64,000 bases of DNA from assembly GCA_013397845.1 (NCBI GenBank), contig VZTG01010172.1, positions 259,940-323,939 of the forward strand, written 5' to 3'. This document shows positions 38,620 to 49,259 of the stretch, in pieces. Position 1 is the first letter of the stretch; each line of letters opens with the position of its first letter. The notes beneath the pieces are model-generated. The model did no database searches, was not told the origin of the DNA, and saw only the letters and a program-made list of their open reading frames with translations. A program made the position numbers and the translations under genes. Source of the stretch: Melanocharis versteri (lineage: Eukaryota > Chordata > Aves > Passeriformes > Melanocharitidae).

Positions 38620-40285
38620 TGGTGAGCTGAGATGAAAACGCTCGTGGATTTGCTGGGTCCAGCAGCAATTTAAAGGGAGGTGTTCAGGGAAAAATGGGGG
38701 AACTCTTCTGAATCTGTGAGTACCAAATTTCATGCTTGTCTTGCAATTTAGTGTGAACAACCAGGAAAATTTTTGTTGGAAAGCAGGAATAATTCTCTTT
38801 CCAAAATGCAGCAGCAGCGTAAGAGTGAATTGAGGCAAGTTCTATGAATCCTTAGGATCCAGATGGTCACTGAGTCCTGCATGGACAGCCCAAGACAAAA
38901 TAAGAGGTAGAAATTAGGGCTGGCCGGAATGAGCTTTTTTTACTTATATGAGGCTCTAGACTTTGAAGAGGAAATAAATACACAAGTGTAAAACTCATGT
39001 ATAGGAAAAATTTTTGGTCTTCTTTTTTTATCAAGAGTGTTGAGTGCATCCCCACAGAGATGTTGAGCAGCTTTCTCAAGGTCCAAGTAAATCAGTGGTC
39101 AAATTGGGAATGGAGTGTGGGACCATGACTCCTGAGACTGTTCTGTCTAGGTCTTCTTTTCATTCCATGAAGTAAAGTTCCATATTTTTAATCCTTGAGT
39201 TTCTTGTGCTTATAGCTTAAAAAAAACCCAAAAGCAAACAAAAGAAACTACAACAACAATAAAAAGAAAACCACAAAACCCCTCACTTTTAAACTTGTAG
39301 CTGCTTTTAAGTTCTGTAGCCTTGGCATAGTCTGTGTCTGGAATACAGAAGAGCAAGGTGAGGAAAGTTTTACATAAGCACATGTGTCCTGTAAAATGAG
39401 AGTGTGATTCTTGCTCTACCTCGTGTACATGTAACTAGTTGCTTGGCACAATAAAAGTGATGGCACTTTTTTGTAGAGGAAGGTATGCTTTAAGGATTTC
39501 TTTTGTTTCCTGTATGTTTGCTGTAGTCAAGTGTTTCTAATTGTAAGTTCCTTAATAAGGTGAACTTGCCACTCAGGCTTTCCTGTGTTAGGCTGTATTA
39601 ACCCAAAAACAGCAAAGAGAAACAGCAAGTCATACTCTGGTAGTTTTGTATTTTATTTCTTTAATTAAAGGGTGGAAATCTTGCTTTAATGTAGGGATGT
39701 CCCCAAAGTGACTGATAAATACAAGATGAGCCATATTTTTGGCTAATATAAAATACTTGGCTTGGTACATGGCATTAGAAAAAAATACAGATAGACAGCA
39801 CCTGAACATCTGTCAGACAGTTGTGTGAAAAACTCCACTTTCTAAATGTGGTACAGATATTCTTCTAATGCAGAAGGTTTGTGGGCTGGATTCTTGCTAC
39901 GCTGGGTTTTCTGAACTAAACTCATATGGATTGATAGGCAAGGAGATCTATTGAGGTCAATGGGACTACTCAAATACTTAACTTGGAGGATGTGGTTTAG
40001 TACTCTGCTGTTTGCAGCTAACCCCAAATAAGATTAAGTCAAACATGAGGAGGTAGCTTTGCTCACACTCAGTGTCTGCATGATTTTGGAATGAGACAAT
40101 GGCAGCACAAATATTGTGTGTGGAAGAAAAAGATGTGCTTTCAAAGCAATTGTTTTAGTTATGTTGCCATGGGCTGAGGGCAATGAGGAGTGTATGACTT
40201 GTTATTTTTGTTTAAAAAGAGGTTGGTTTGTCAGACGTTTCAGCCTTACACGGCCTGATCAGATCAGTGACCAGGTGTTCTAATC
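38620..40285. other. Unique DNA, no gene recognised
   Basis: No gene, RNA or recognised mobile element is present. An A/C-rich low-complexity segment occupies about 39218-39285. A short phrase at 39950-39975 resembles a fragment seen elsewhere in the window and is discussed as a finding. Confidence 0.5.
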
Positions 40286-40299
40286 TTTATGGATACTGG

Positions 40300-40465
40300 A
40301 TCAATGAGTGGCATTGGACAAGTCATTTAACCTCACTGTGCCTTGTTCAGCAGATCACTCTTTCAGTCTGGTTCAAACTGATACAGCTCTGTGAACATTA
40401 CTGAATTTGTGTTTGCAAAGCTCTTAGGGGATAAATAGTAACCATTGTTATTATTAATAAGTATA
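40300..40465 (+). repeat. MIR/CORE-type SINE fragment
   Basis: ATTGGACAAGTCATTTAACC then TCACTGTGCCTTGTTCAG follows the MIR core 'ttgggcaagtcacttaacctctctgtgcctcagtt'. Further on, TTTGCAAAGCTCTTAGGGGA and a TTATTATTAAT end match the 3' part of CORE-type SINEs ('tttgtaaagcgctttgag ... attattatt'). The order and spacing fit. It is a worn, inactive copy. Confidence 0.65.
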
Positions 40466-40654
40466 TTGTGTAGACAAATCATGAGGGATGGCAATACAGC
40501 CACTCTTGGGGGTGATCTTTCACAACCTACTTGTGCCTTTGTTTAATCCCATCACTCAAGAGTATCAAGGCCAACTCTAATTTACAGAAGTATTTCTCAC
40601 GTCACTCTCCCCACTTTTGAGTATTTTATTGTTTGTGTTCTCTTTCTGTTTCTT

Positions 40655-40712
40655 TTCTACTTTCCTTCATGCTGAGTTAACCTTTCTACTTTCCTCCATG
40701 CTGAGTTAACCT
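40655..40712. repeat. 29-bp tandem duplication, two copies
   Basis: Two directly adjacent 29-base units, 40655-40683 and 40684-40712, differ at one base (T versus C in the middle of 'ttccttcatg'/'ttcctccatg'). Each contains GCTGAGTTAACC or its equivalent. The near identity shows a recent local duplication, probably by replication slippage, in this lineage. Confidence 0.9.
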
Positions 40713-40719
40713 TGCATAC

Positions 40720-41790
40720 CAAACTTTATTCCCTTTTTTTTTCCTTGCATTATACAGCAGAGGCATTTGTGTAACCTCCAAATTACAGAGAGCAAATTCA
40801 TTCTGTCTAGTGATTGTTTGCTGATGATGTATAAAACAGACAGAAGACAGTTCGAATTTTCATAAGTTCAATCGAGCTTGCAGGCATAAGGAGAGGAACA
40901 GGCAGAACCCAAGCCAATGTGACACAGTAAGCTGGCATCCCAGAGTGCAGGCTGCATGTGTAGCGTCAGGATGTCAGGGCTGGGAAGGCCTTCGTCCATC
41001 ACAGCACTGCTTTTACATGAAGGAAGGGTTTTGAAGCAACAAACAAGCTGCACTACCATGTTCTTTACAGTACAAGAATCCTCACAATTCTTGATGGATT
41101 TGGGACCTGTCCTTTCCTCCTACAACTTGCTGTTTTAGCTAGAATTTCAGGTCTAAGATGGGCTTTGAGTCCATTTCCAGTTCCTGTTCCTCTGACAAAA
41201 TGTAGACTCTCATGAGTTTAAGCCTTTTTTTTTTTTTTAATGCAGATATTGGCTTCTAGAAGCTGTGCTGCAAATGTAAAATGAGTATAGAAGTGTGCTT
41301 GCTTTGAACAAAGATCAGTGTCTTGAGGCCGACTATCCCTGAGGAATAGCGTTAGCACTAACAAGGAGAATTAATTTTGCCTTTTCCCCTTCCTTTACCA
41401 AGGCATTAATCCAGAAACTCATGGGGATAAATTCTGCCCTGATTTCTACCTGTGGAACCCCAGTGGAAATGTGGAGAGGTCAAAAATGTTTGTCAAGGCA
41501 GAAATTGTCCTAGCGTTAAAATTGTGGAGAAAGCAGAAACTGGTTGATTGTTTTCTGGCCCAGGGGCAAGAGGATATGTAGGAGCCCTACCTGGCAGTAT
41601 AGGCTTCTAGAAGTGTTGCTTTTGTTGTACATTAGGAGAATACACCAAAAAAAAAAAAATGTAGCGAGTGAAAAGTTATAATCAAGAGCACAGTGATTAA
41701 TTGTTCTTCATGTCCACTGGGAGAAAGACCTAAAGAAATCAGTTCAACGAGCAGTGAAAATTACCAAGTTAGATATTATGAGCCATGTTC
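40720..41790. other. Unique DNA, no gene recognised
   Basis: No gene is recognised. A poly-T run lies at 41227-41239 and a poly-A run at 41647-41660. A phrase at 41410-41450 (GATAAATTCTGCCCTGATTT and following) resembles a fragment family discussed in the findings. Confidence 0.5.
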
Positions 41791-41794
41791 TGAC

Positions 41795-41950
41795 TGTCGG
41801 TTGTAAAGTGCTGGAACACACAACCTGTAGGTACTATGGAAGCAGGGGAGGTTTCTTTTTTAAGGAATGGCTTGGAAAACCACTTCTCAGGGTATGCTAG
41901 AACTTCCCATAAGACAGAAGACCAAACTGGATGGGTTTTGTTACTCCCTG
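41795..41950 (+). mobile_element. Old CR1/L3-group LINE 3'-end relic
   Basis: The order of segments follows the 3' end of L3-like CR1-group elements. AAGTGCTGGAACACACAACC corresponds to the 'gtgctggaacagattgcc' segment. A diverged 'gtggaatctcc' region follows. TTTAAGGAATGGCTTGGAAA corresponds to 'tttaagaacaggctggaca', and then CCACTTCTCAGGGTATGCTAG ends with ACCAAACTGGATGGGTTTTG, corresponding to 'ggactggatgacct'. No terminal tail repeat is recognisable. It is strongly diverged and noncoding. Confidence 0.6.
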
Positions 41951-41959
41951 GCATTTATC

Positions 41960-44900
41960 TGATTCAGTGTACCGTTTGGGAATGTTGGTATGTGGCAAAT
42001 ACATTCCTGATTAATAAAGCCTAATGTTCCCAAAAGATCTCCAGGGTTCTCATTTTTCCGTCCTCTCATAACTGAAAGCACACTGTGTCTTCAAAGATTT
42101 CATTGGGCTGCCAGCATTTTGCTTTGACCCTTCTTTTTTTTAGAGAAGGACAGAGGAGGGAGTCGTATAGACACTGAAAGACAGATTTTCAGTCGTGGTG
42201 AGTCTGCAGGCATTTCTTTCCAGTCAGTGCACAAATACTGATTTGTTTCAGTTACTGGTTTTTAAAATTTGGATTAATGGAGACACTCCAGGTACTGCCT
42301 GATACAAGCTCCTCTGACAAAGAACATGGAGACAGTTGAAAGTTGCAAATAGGATTGATGATCAGAGCAAATATGTAATGAGGCTGGAGTAAAGCCTGCT
42401 ACAAAAAGGTAAATGTCTCAGGAGATTAAGAGCTTTGTAATTGTCTCTCTTTTCTTATGATTGCCTCTGTTTTCTGAATTTTCATGCAAACATCCTAGAA
42501 AGATGTTTTCACTTAATGAAACTGCAAATCTCAAAATGCAGTTGGCCAAGAACTAAGAAAATTTCCTTAGTTCTCAGATTGGTTTTAATCAGTCTCTTTC
42601 ACAACTTAGCACAGAAAAGGAGTTGGGAATTATTTTTTAAGTCTCTCGTGGGATGTTTTTTGTTTTGTTACAAATGTTTAAGGGTTTTTTTGGGAGGTGG
42701 AGGGGTTGTGTGAGGCTTTGTTTATATGTTGTAGGTCTGGAGGTTAAGGGCATCAGCAGTAGTGTAGAAATGAGTAGAATCATGACCTTTTTCATAGATG
42801 TCAGCTCTTGTTTTTGCAGAATAGTGGCCACAATAGATGAGGGTAGGAAAACGGCTCTCTGGTGTGTGGTTGTTTTAGTATATAGAGGAGTATGAGCTGT
42901 GATTTACTCATGTTAAAAAGGCATGGGAATATAAGCATTGATTCCCTGCATAGCACTGCTGTAGCAAGTTGTAGTAAAACACTTCAGCATTTCAGCACCT
43001 GAAGATGTTATGGTGAAAGTGGAAAGTCTTTCAGTCCACTTATCAAAGCGTTTGCTAGTCTACTTCAAGATAAAATACAGATTAAATATTATTGAGCGAA
43101 GAAGGTTATCTTAGACCAAAGATGTCACTAGATAAACTGTGAAAGGAAAAAAGGCAACACAGACCTGGCCTTTTCCAAAGTACTCCTATTTTGTTCTATC
43201 TGAAATGAAATTGTTTAGCTAAACCAGTGTATAATAGGAGGGACTGCAGAGAAAGGCATTGTGGTTACTCTATATTTACATCAGTGTCCCTGAGGACACT
43301 CTTGCTGAATCATTTCAGATTCCAGAGTCTGATGTAGGGCAGTCTTATGAATGTAAGTTGCCCAAATTTTCTGGTCTGTTTTCTTCACTAGAGTAAGTTG
43401 TCCAGCTCTGAATTTTACCGCAGAGGATCTCATTCTTACTGCTCTCTTTCCTTCCATTGCCTCTGTAATATCTAGATAATAGACTAGGAAGAGATTTTAA
43501 TCTGTTGTGCCAATATTGGTCTGTTGTTTTCAACAGTTTCTAATGGCATGAAAGAGATCAGAATATTTGTTTTATTTGTTTATTTTTAAATAATAACCAA
43601 AAAGAAGTATTTGACTTCACAAAATGTTTTGGTGTCAGCAATAACTGAAGGCATCTCTGAGTCAAAACCTGCATTAACAATTTTTTGAACCTGTTGCTTT
43701 CTTTGGCAGATTTTTTTTCTTCATATTTCCTTAGATATTTCATTCTAGTTCATGCAATGTTCTTATTGAAATTTTGAATAATTAAAATCTTTTGTAGAAT
43801 GGAAGAGTGTTATCTCATTTCTTCCAAGATTTGCAGCAAGTAATCAAAAATACTGTGACTCATACCAATAGAACCTTTTCAAGAAATAAGGTGTATATTT
43901 CTCAACAGCAATGACCAGATCACTGCATGTCCTCTCTGAATACAAACCAGATTAGGTCATGATCATGCAGCCCCAGTTCATTTAGGTGAGATATAGTGGC
44001 ACAGTTCCTATGTATAGGGTTTGTAAGATCAGACCATCAGTGGAAAAATCTGAGTCAGGGACAGATGAATCCTCATCTCTTCCCAGTTCCTTTTCCCATT
44101 CATTAGGGTTTCAAGTGAGGAGGGTAATCTGTTTTGTCATGTCTGTTGCCCTGTTTTAATACACGACTAACCTTCTTATGTCTGAGCGGCTGTCACTTCC
44201 CCAGAACAAGTGATACTGGATTCCTGAAGCAAACGGCTATAAAATGATCATCCTTTGGGGCGAATTTAGTGTGTTACTGACAGCTTTAGCCTGGATGTTG
44301 TTAGCAACCAGAGGGAAATTCCAGTGGTCAGGGCATCACAAAAGCCTGAGGAATGCAGAGAGAGGACGCTGAGGGACCCAGGAACCAGGTGACCAAGAAG
44401 GTGTAGGATTAAATTAGTCTATCAACTCGATGGGAAACATAGCATGATTGGAAGTGAAAGATCCCTGAGTCAAGCAAGGTTGCTATAGGTATTGATGTTC
44501 ATGGACGGCACCTGACTGTAAAAATTTTGATTCCTCATAACTGTTTCAATCCTGTAGGAAGGAAAGGATTATTCTTTTTACTTTTGTCAGGGCTTCAGTG
44601 CTATTTAATTTGTCTTGGTTCCTCTTGGCCATGCGGCATCACTCTAGAAAAGATCCCATTTGTGGTTTCTTCCTGTGTCACAAATTGGTGTACTGCTAGT
44701 TGTCAGCTGCTGTGTGTGTGTGGCTTAGAAAATACTGCTCTTTGACAGCTGCATCTGCCCTTCCTCTGATTGTGCTTGCCATTCAAGAACGCATATATCA
44801 AGGCAAACTCTTGTTTACTTTAGCAGTCTTTATTATGCTGTAGTGTTCTCGTGCCTACGTGCTGATAGCCATGGCTCCAGAATGACACTGAAGAGAACAT

Positions 44901-47900
44901 TTAGATATTAGTACAGCTCTAGATGTCTAGAAAATACTTAGTTTCTTCAGGATACCAGTCATGGTCACTTCAAGTGTTTTCCTGCCCTGTCCAGGGAAGT
45001 GTCCTTTGGCAAGAGTTCAGAAAAATTCTCAATGTAGGAAGGTAATCACTTCTAATGGTTATGATCATGATCTATAACAAATATAAAGTCCTTTAATAGA
45101 TATATTTTTGGACTGGTATTGAACCAAAGCTTTGAATTCAGATAGTCCCTGAACGTCTGTGATGCTCAAAACATCATTCTTTTCTCATGTGTAACTCTCA
45201 GACTATTGCAAAGATATGGAAATAGGTGGTGAGAGGACACTGTGCTACCAGGTCCAAAGCTAGATGCAGTAACATTTAGGTTCAGGACTCTAACTGGAAT
45301 TCAGACCCCAGAGTGAGGGTCTTTGTCCAGCACTTGGGATGTATAAAGGGCAAAGAGGAGCATCTTGTTGGATGGTGTTCAGCCTAGAGGCAACCAGAGG
45401 GAAGCTCAAGAGACTAAAGACTTGGTGATTCTTCCATGAACAGGATCTCTTACCAGCAAGATATTTTTCCTGACTGTAATCCATTCATGTCCTAGAGAAT
45501 TCCAAATGTGCTAGGTACATTTTACTTTTTTATGAAATTATTAGCTGTTAAAATGCATTTTCTATCCCCTTATAGAATTTGCCTTTTATCAACATGAGAT
45601 AGGCAGAAATTTCCTGAGCCTTAGAATGGTGGAAAACAATTCTGATGGCCTTGCATTGTCAGACTGTCAGTGGCACAGTTTTCTGTGTGATTAGCTTCAT
45701 TATGACTTAATTACATTTAAAAGCATTTAATTTCTAAAAATCTCTTACACTCTCTGTCATAATGTTTAGAATGTATCTATACCATATAGTAGATATTCTT
45801 TAAGCTCCTTATGCTTCTATTTTTTGTACAAGAAATATACTGTATAGCAAAATAGAATATTTAATGCTGAACTAATTCTCAAAGCTGTGTTGTGATTAAT
45901 CATGGTTGCACTGGTGGAAGTTTAGAAAGGGAAGTAGGCTTTTCTTCCTGCTTTTTCTTCGCTGACATGGTGGGAAGCCTGAATATCCATGTTATGAAAC
46001 ACTTAAGTCTCACTTCTGCTGCCAGTACTTCATCCCACTGTCTGAATGGGATAGGACTTTGCAATTCCCCTCTGCTGCTTCCTAGAGCTGGCAGCTCAGG
46101 GCTATGGAAGTGGGTGGAATTCATGGCTGCAGTGTGACAAAGCCAGGTCTCTTTGAGCCCAGAGAGGTTATGCAAACATGATTATCACCTGTGATCCCTG
46201 CCGGATCTCTGCACACCATTTCTGGATGAAGTGTCATTGTTTTCTGATCACTTCTTTTACAGATAAAGAGGGAAACCCTGGCCCAAATGAAGTCCCTGGG
46301 ATTCTTCCACATTCCTTTTAGTGGAGACAGGAATCATTGCTAACATATGTGCTTGAGCTGGGCCTTTACGTGGGTTGGGTTATGGTATGTCTGATACATT
46401 TATGTATTCATCTTTTCCCCCCTCTCCAAAAGTCCTGCCCCAGGTGAGGGGCGGACACCAACTGCTCTGGCTGATGTCCTGCTGGAAGTCCAGGACTTTC
46501 CTTAACTGATGGAGAAAAAAAGGTTTTACCTTTTGGTAAAAAATGTGGGAAAATAAATGCATCCTGCTTTCTTTAGAGAGCCTTTTTCTTTTCTTGAAAC
46601 AACTAGATTTATCCTGTTTTAACACCAAAGTGACGTAAAATTTGTCACGTGCAGGTTTGTGCCCAATAGCGGTTAAATGAAGGGTTATTTTGGATTTATT
46701 CCTATTTTCAGGTGGTTTGGAGTTCTTTTGTGAAAGGTTACAGGACTATATTGCTTAGAAATCATTCCCTTCTCCCATTTTACCTAGCCCAGTTTTAATA
46801 CTAACTTACAAAACAGTTCTTCAGTTTGTGGAGTTGATGAGGAACTGGCAAATTTCATATGCAGCTCAGACAAACTGCTTCTTTGCTGGGCTGGGGCTGG
46901 GCTCTTGCTTGACCTAAATCCAGGTGTAAAAGTCCCAGTCTCTGTCTCAGTTTGGCCTTTTTATTCCTCTGCATCACTGATATGCAAGTGGAAACTCCTG
47001 CACTGATCTTTCTCGGTCTTGAGAGCTTTCAGAACCCAGTCTGCATTTGTCCTGTGTTTCTTTAAATATAGAAAGAAATCATGGAGCCTGTTCTGCACAC
47101 TTGAAATCTCAGTCTTCTCACTTAAAGCTAGGTCAAATATTCTGTGTATTTGCAAGTGTAGCACAAATTCATGTGGCTAAATGGATAGCAGTGGGGGTGG
47201 TACTGTTGCCCTTTAAATAGGGACTCCATTTACTTTAGTGGGATTTTCACCAGTTTCAGTGCTTGGAAGGTCAGTTTTTGTTTTCTTTCACCACTTTGCT
47301 AATATAGCACTGTTGTTACAATTCCTCCCCAGTTCATTCTTAATGGCCATGTCATTAGGACTTTTAGGTTCTAGCAAGACGTTGATGGTGTGGAGGGCAA
47401 GAAATAGTAAGAAGCTAAAGAAGAAATCCTAGTGCAGATCTTACCAAACACAAATTATAGAAACAGTCATCACATATAATTGCATATAGTGGCTGCTCAG
47501 TGTACCAGTCCAAATTAAAATGTGCTCTCCTCTGCCCTGTAGATCTAGACCAGGAAAGATGAAAAGAAATTGTGTCCCCTCTTCTCCCTGCTCTCCCCAG
47601 TTCATAACTACAATCCCAATTATCTTGTCAAAGTGAAGTTTTTATGGGAAAAAGGTAACATATCACCACAATAACTTCTGAACATAGCCCATGCCTCAGG
47701 ACTTGGTGTAGCACAGAAGGTCTTATTTCACCTCTGGGTCCTGTACAAATAGAAATGCCTTGAACAATGAGCCAGCAAAATGTGAAATTAAACAGGGGCA
47801 AATGTACATTTATTTTATGTATAGTCACATTAATCAGACATATCATTTTTCTTTGAAAATGACTGTTTCAACAAAAGCAAAATTATAGCAATTAAAAAGT

Positions 47901-48350
47901 TAAGGAAGAAAAATAATAGTATTGATTTTGTTTTGTGTGGTTTTGTTATATTTTGCTTAATTTCGTGATAAGTAAGTAGTAATGCATGTCTTACTGCACG
48001 TCAATCTGTTTGTTAGACTGCAAGAGGCACTTAGATTTCAGAAAGGTGAAGGTTCAGTAAGTACTAAGCTAATGCTTAGTGACTTTTTTCATTGCACGAA
48101 ACACTGCTAGTTTTTCTACAGCGATGTGCAATAATGCAAATACAGAAATAGCAAAAAAAATGAAAGGGCTTACTTGGAAATTCTAATACTCAGAACTTTC
48201 AAAACAAATTTCTTTTTGGCTTTTTAATTATGTGGAAAGGTTCAGTATCACTTCTTTTTGAATCCTGACTTCAAAAGGAAATGAGAAGTCAAATTTTCTC
48301 CCTTTACTTGTAGCTTTAAAATGCCTCAAAAGGCCTAGTAGCTCACTGTC
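41960..48350. other. Mostly unique DNA, no gene recognised
   Basis: No exon, RNA gene or clear transposon is seen over this long stretch. Open frames reach about 90 codons and show no family resemblance; the one at 42441-42713 and those around 45890-46175 are typical chance frames. A possible reversed MIR piece near 46230-46300 is listed separately. Confidence 0.5.
46230..46300 (-). repeat. Possible MIR fragment, reversed
   Basis: TTCTTTTACAGATAAAGAGG followed by GAAACCCTGGCCCAAA resembles the reverse complement of the MIR core ('ttttacagatgaggaaactgaggcccag'). Only about 40 bases match, so the call is tentative. Confidence 0.35.
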
Positions 48351-48356
48351 AAAAGT

Positions 48357-49035
48357 AATCATAGAATCATAGGCTGTCCTGAGTTGGAAGGGACCCACAA
48401 GGATCATCGAGTTCAACTCCTGGCCCTGCACAGGACACCCCAAGAGTCACACCATGTGCCTGAGAGCATTGTCCAAACGCTTCTTGAACTCTGTCAGGCT
48501 TGGTGCTGTGCCCACTTCCCTGGGGAGCCTGTTCCAGTGCCCAAACACCCTCTGGGTGAAGAACCTTTTTCTAATATCCAACCTACACCTCCCCTGACAC
48601 AACTTCAGGCCATTCCCTCGGGTCCTGTCACTGGTCAGCACAGAGAAGAGATCAGTGTCTGTCCCTCCTCTTCCCCTCATGAGGAAGTTGTAACTGCAGT
48701 GAGGTCTCCCCTCAGTCTCCTCTTCTCCAGGCTGAACAGACCAAGTGACCTCAGCCACTCCTTATAGGGCTTCCCCTCACGGCCCTGCACCATCTTCATT
48801 ACCCTCCTCAGGAAGCTCTCTAACAGCTCAATGTCTTTCTCATATTGTGGCACCCCAGACTGCCCCCAGCACTCGAGGTGAGGCCGCCCCAGCGCAGAGC
48901 AGAGCGGGACAATCCCCTCCCTTGCCTGGCTGTGATGCTGTGCCTGATGGCCCCCAGGACACGCTTGGCCCTCCTGGCTCCAGGGCACTGCTGACTCAGG
49001 TTCAACTTTCCATCGACCAGGACCCTCCACTGAGG
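48357..49035 (-). mobile_element. CR1 LINE 3' portion with frameshifted ORF2 end
   Basis: This is the longest mobile element in the window. The plus strand begins with AATCATAGAATCATAGG, the reversed CR1 tail. Minus-strand translation then reads back through the ORF2 C-terminus: KDIELLESFLRRVMKM and SLGLFSLEKRRLRGDL in one frame, then DLFSVLTSDRTRGNG, RLDIRKRFFTQRV and HWNRLPREVGTAPSL in another. The two frames meet near 48692-48697, where the usual 'gctctctacaactacctg' text appears to lack one base, so the ORF carries a 1-bp deletion. The element is truncated at its 5' side around 49030-49060. Outside the frameshift it matches the family well, which suggests a fairly young copy. CR1 copies rarely show target-site duplications and I see none. 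Confidence 0.93.
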
Positions 49036-49074
49036 GACAAGAAAAAACATCTGGGATCTGTTGCTTTTTGAAAT

Positions 49075-49252
49075 TCCTTAGGGATGTTGTTCAGAGAAGT
49101 TGTGGATGCCCCATCCCTGGAAGTGTTTGCGGCCGGGCTGGACAGGGCTTTCAGCAACCTGCTTTAAAGGAAGGTATCGCTGCCCATGGCAGGGGGAGCA
49201 AGATGGAGCAATATGATCCTGAAGGTCGCTTCCAACCCAAAATATTTCATAG
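49075..49252 (+). mobile_element. CR1 LINE 3'-end fragment in opposite orientation
   Basis: TTCAGAGAAGTTGTGGATGC then CCATCCCTGGAAGTGTTT, the 'tgcccatggcagggg' box and CTGAAGGTCGCTTCCAACCC occur in the order of a CR1 3' end on the plus strand. The terminal ATTCTATG units are degraded to something like ATATTTCATAGG. It lies immediately beside the minus-strand copy ending near 49035, with their truncated 5' sides facing each other and tails pointing outward. It is more diverged than its neighbour and therefore probably older. Confidence 0.8.
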
Positions 49253-49259
49253 GTTTGAA

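Noticed and set aside
48384..49071. Plus-strand frames of 127 and 108 codons
   Set aside because: They are antisense readings of the minus-strand CR1 ORF2 end and not genes.
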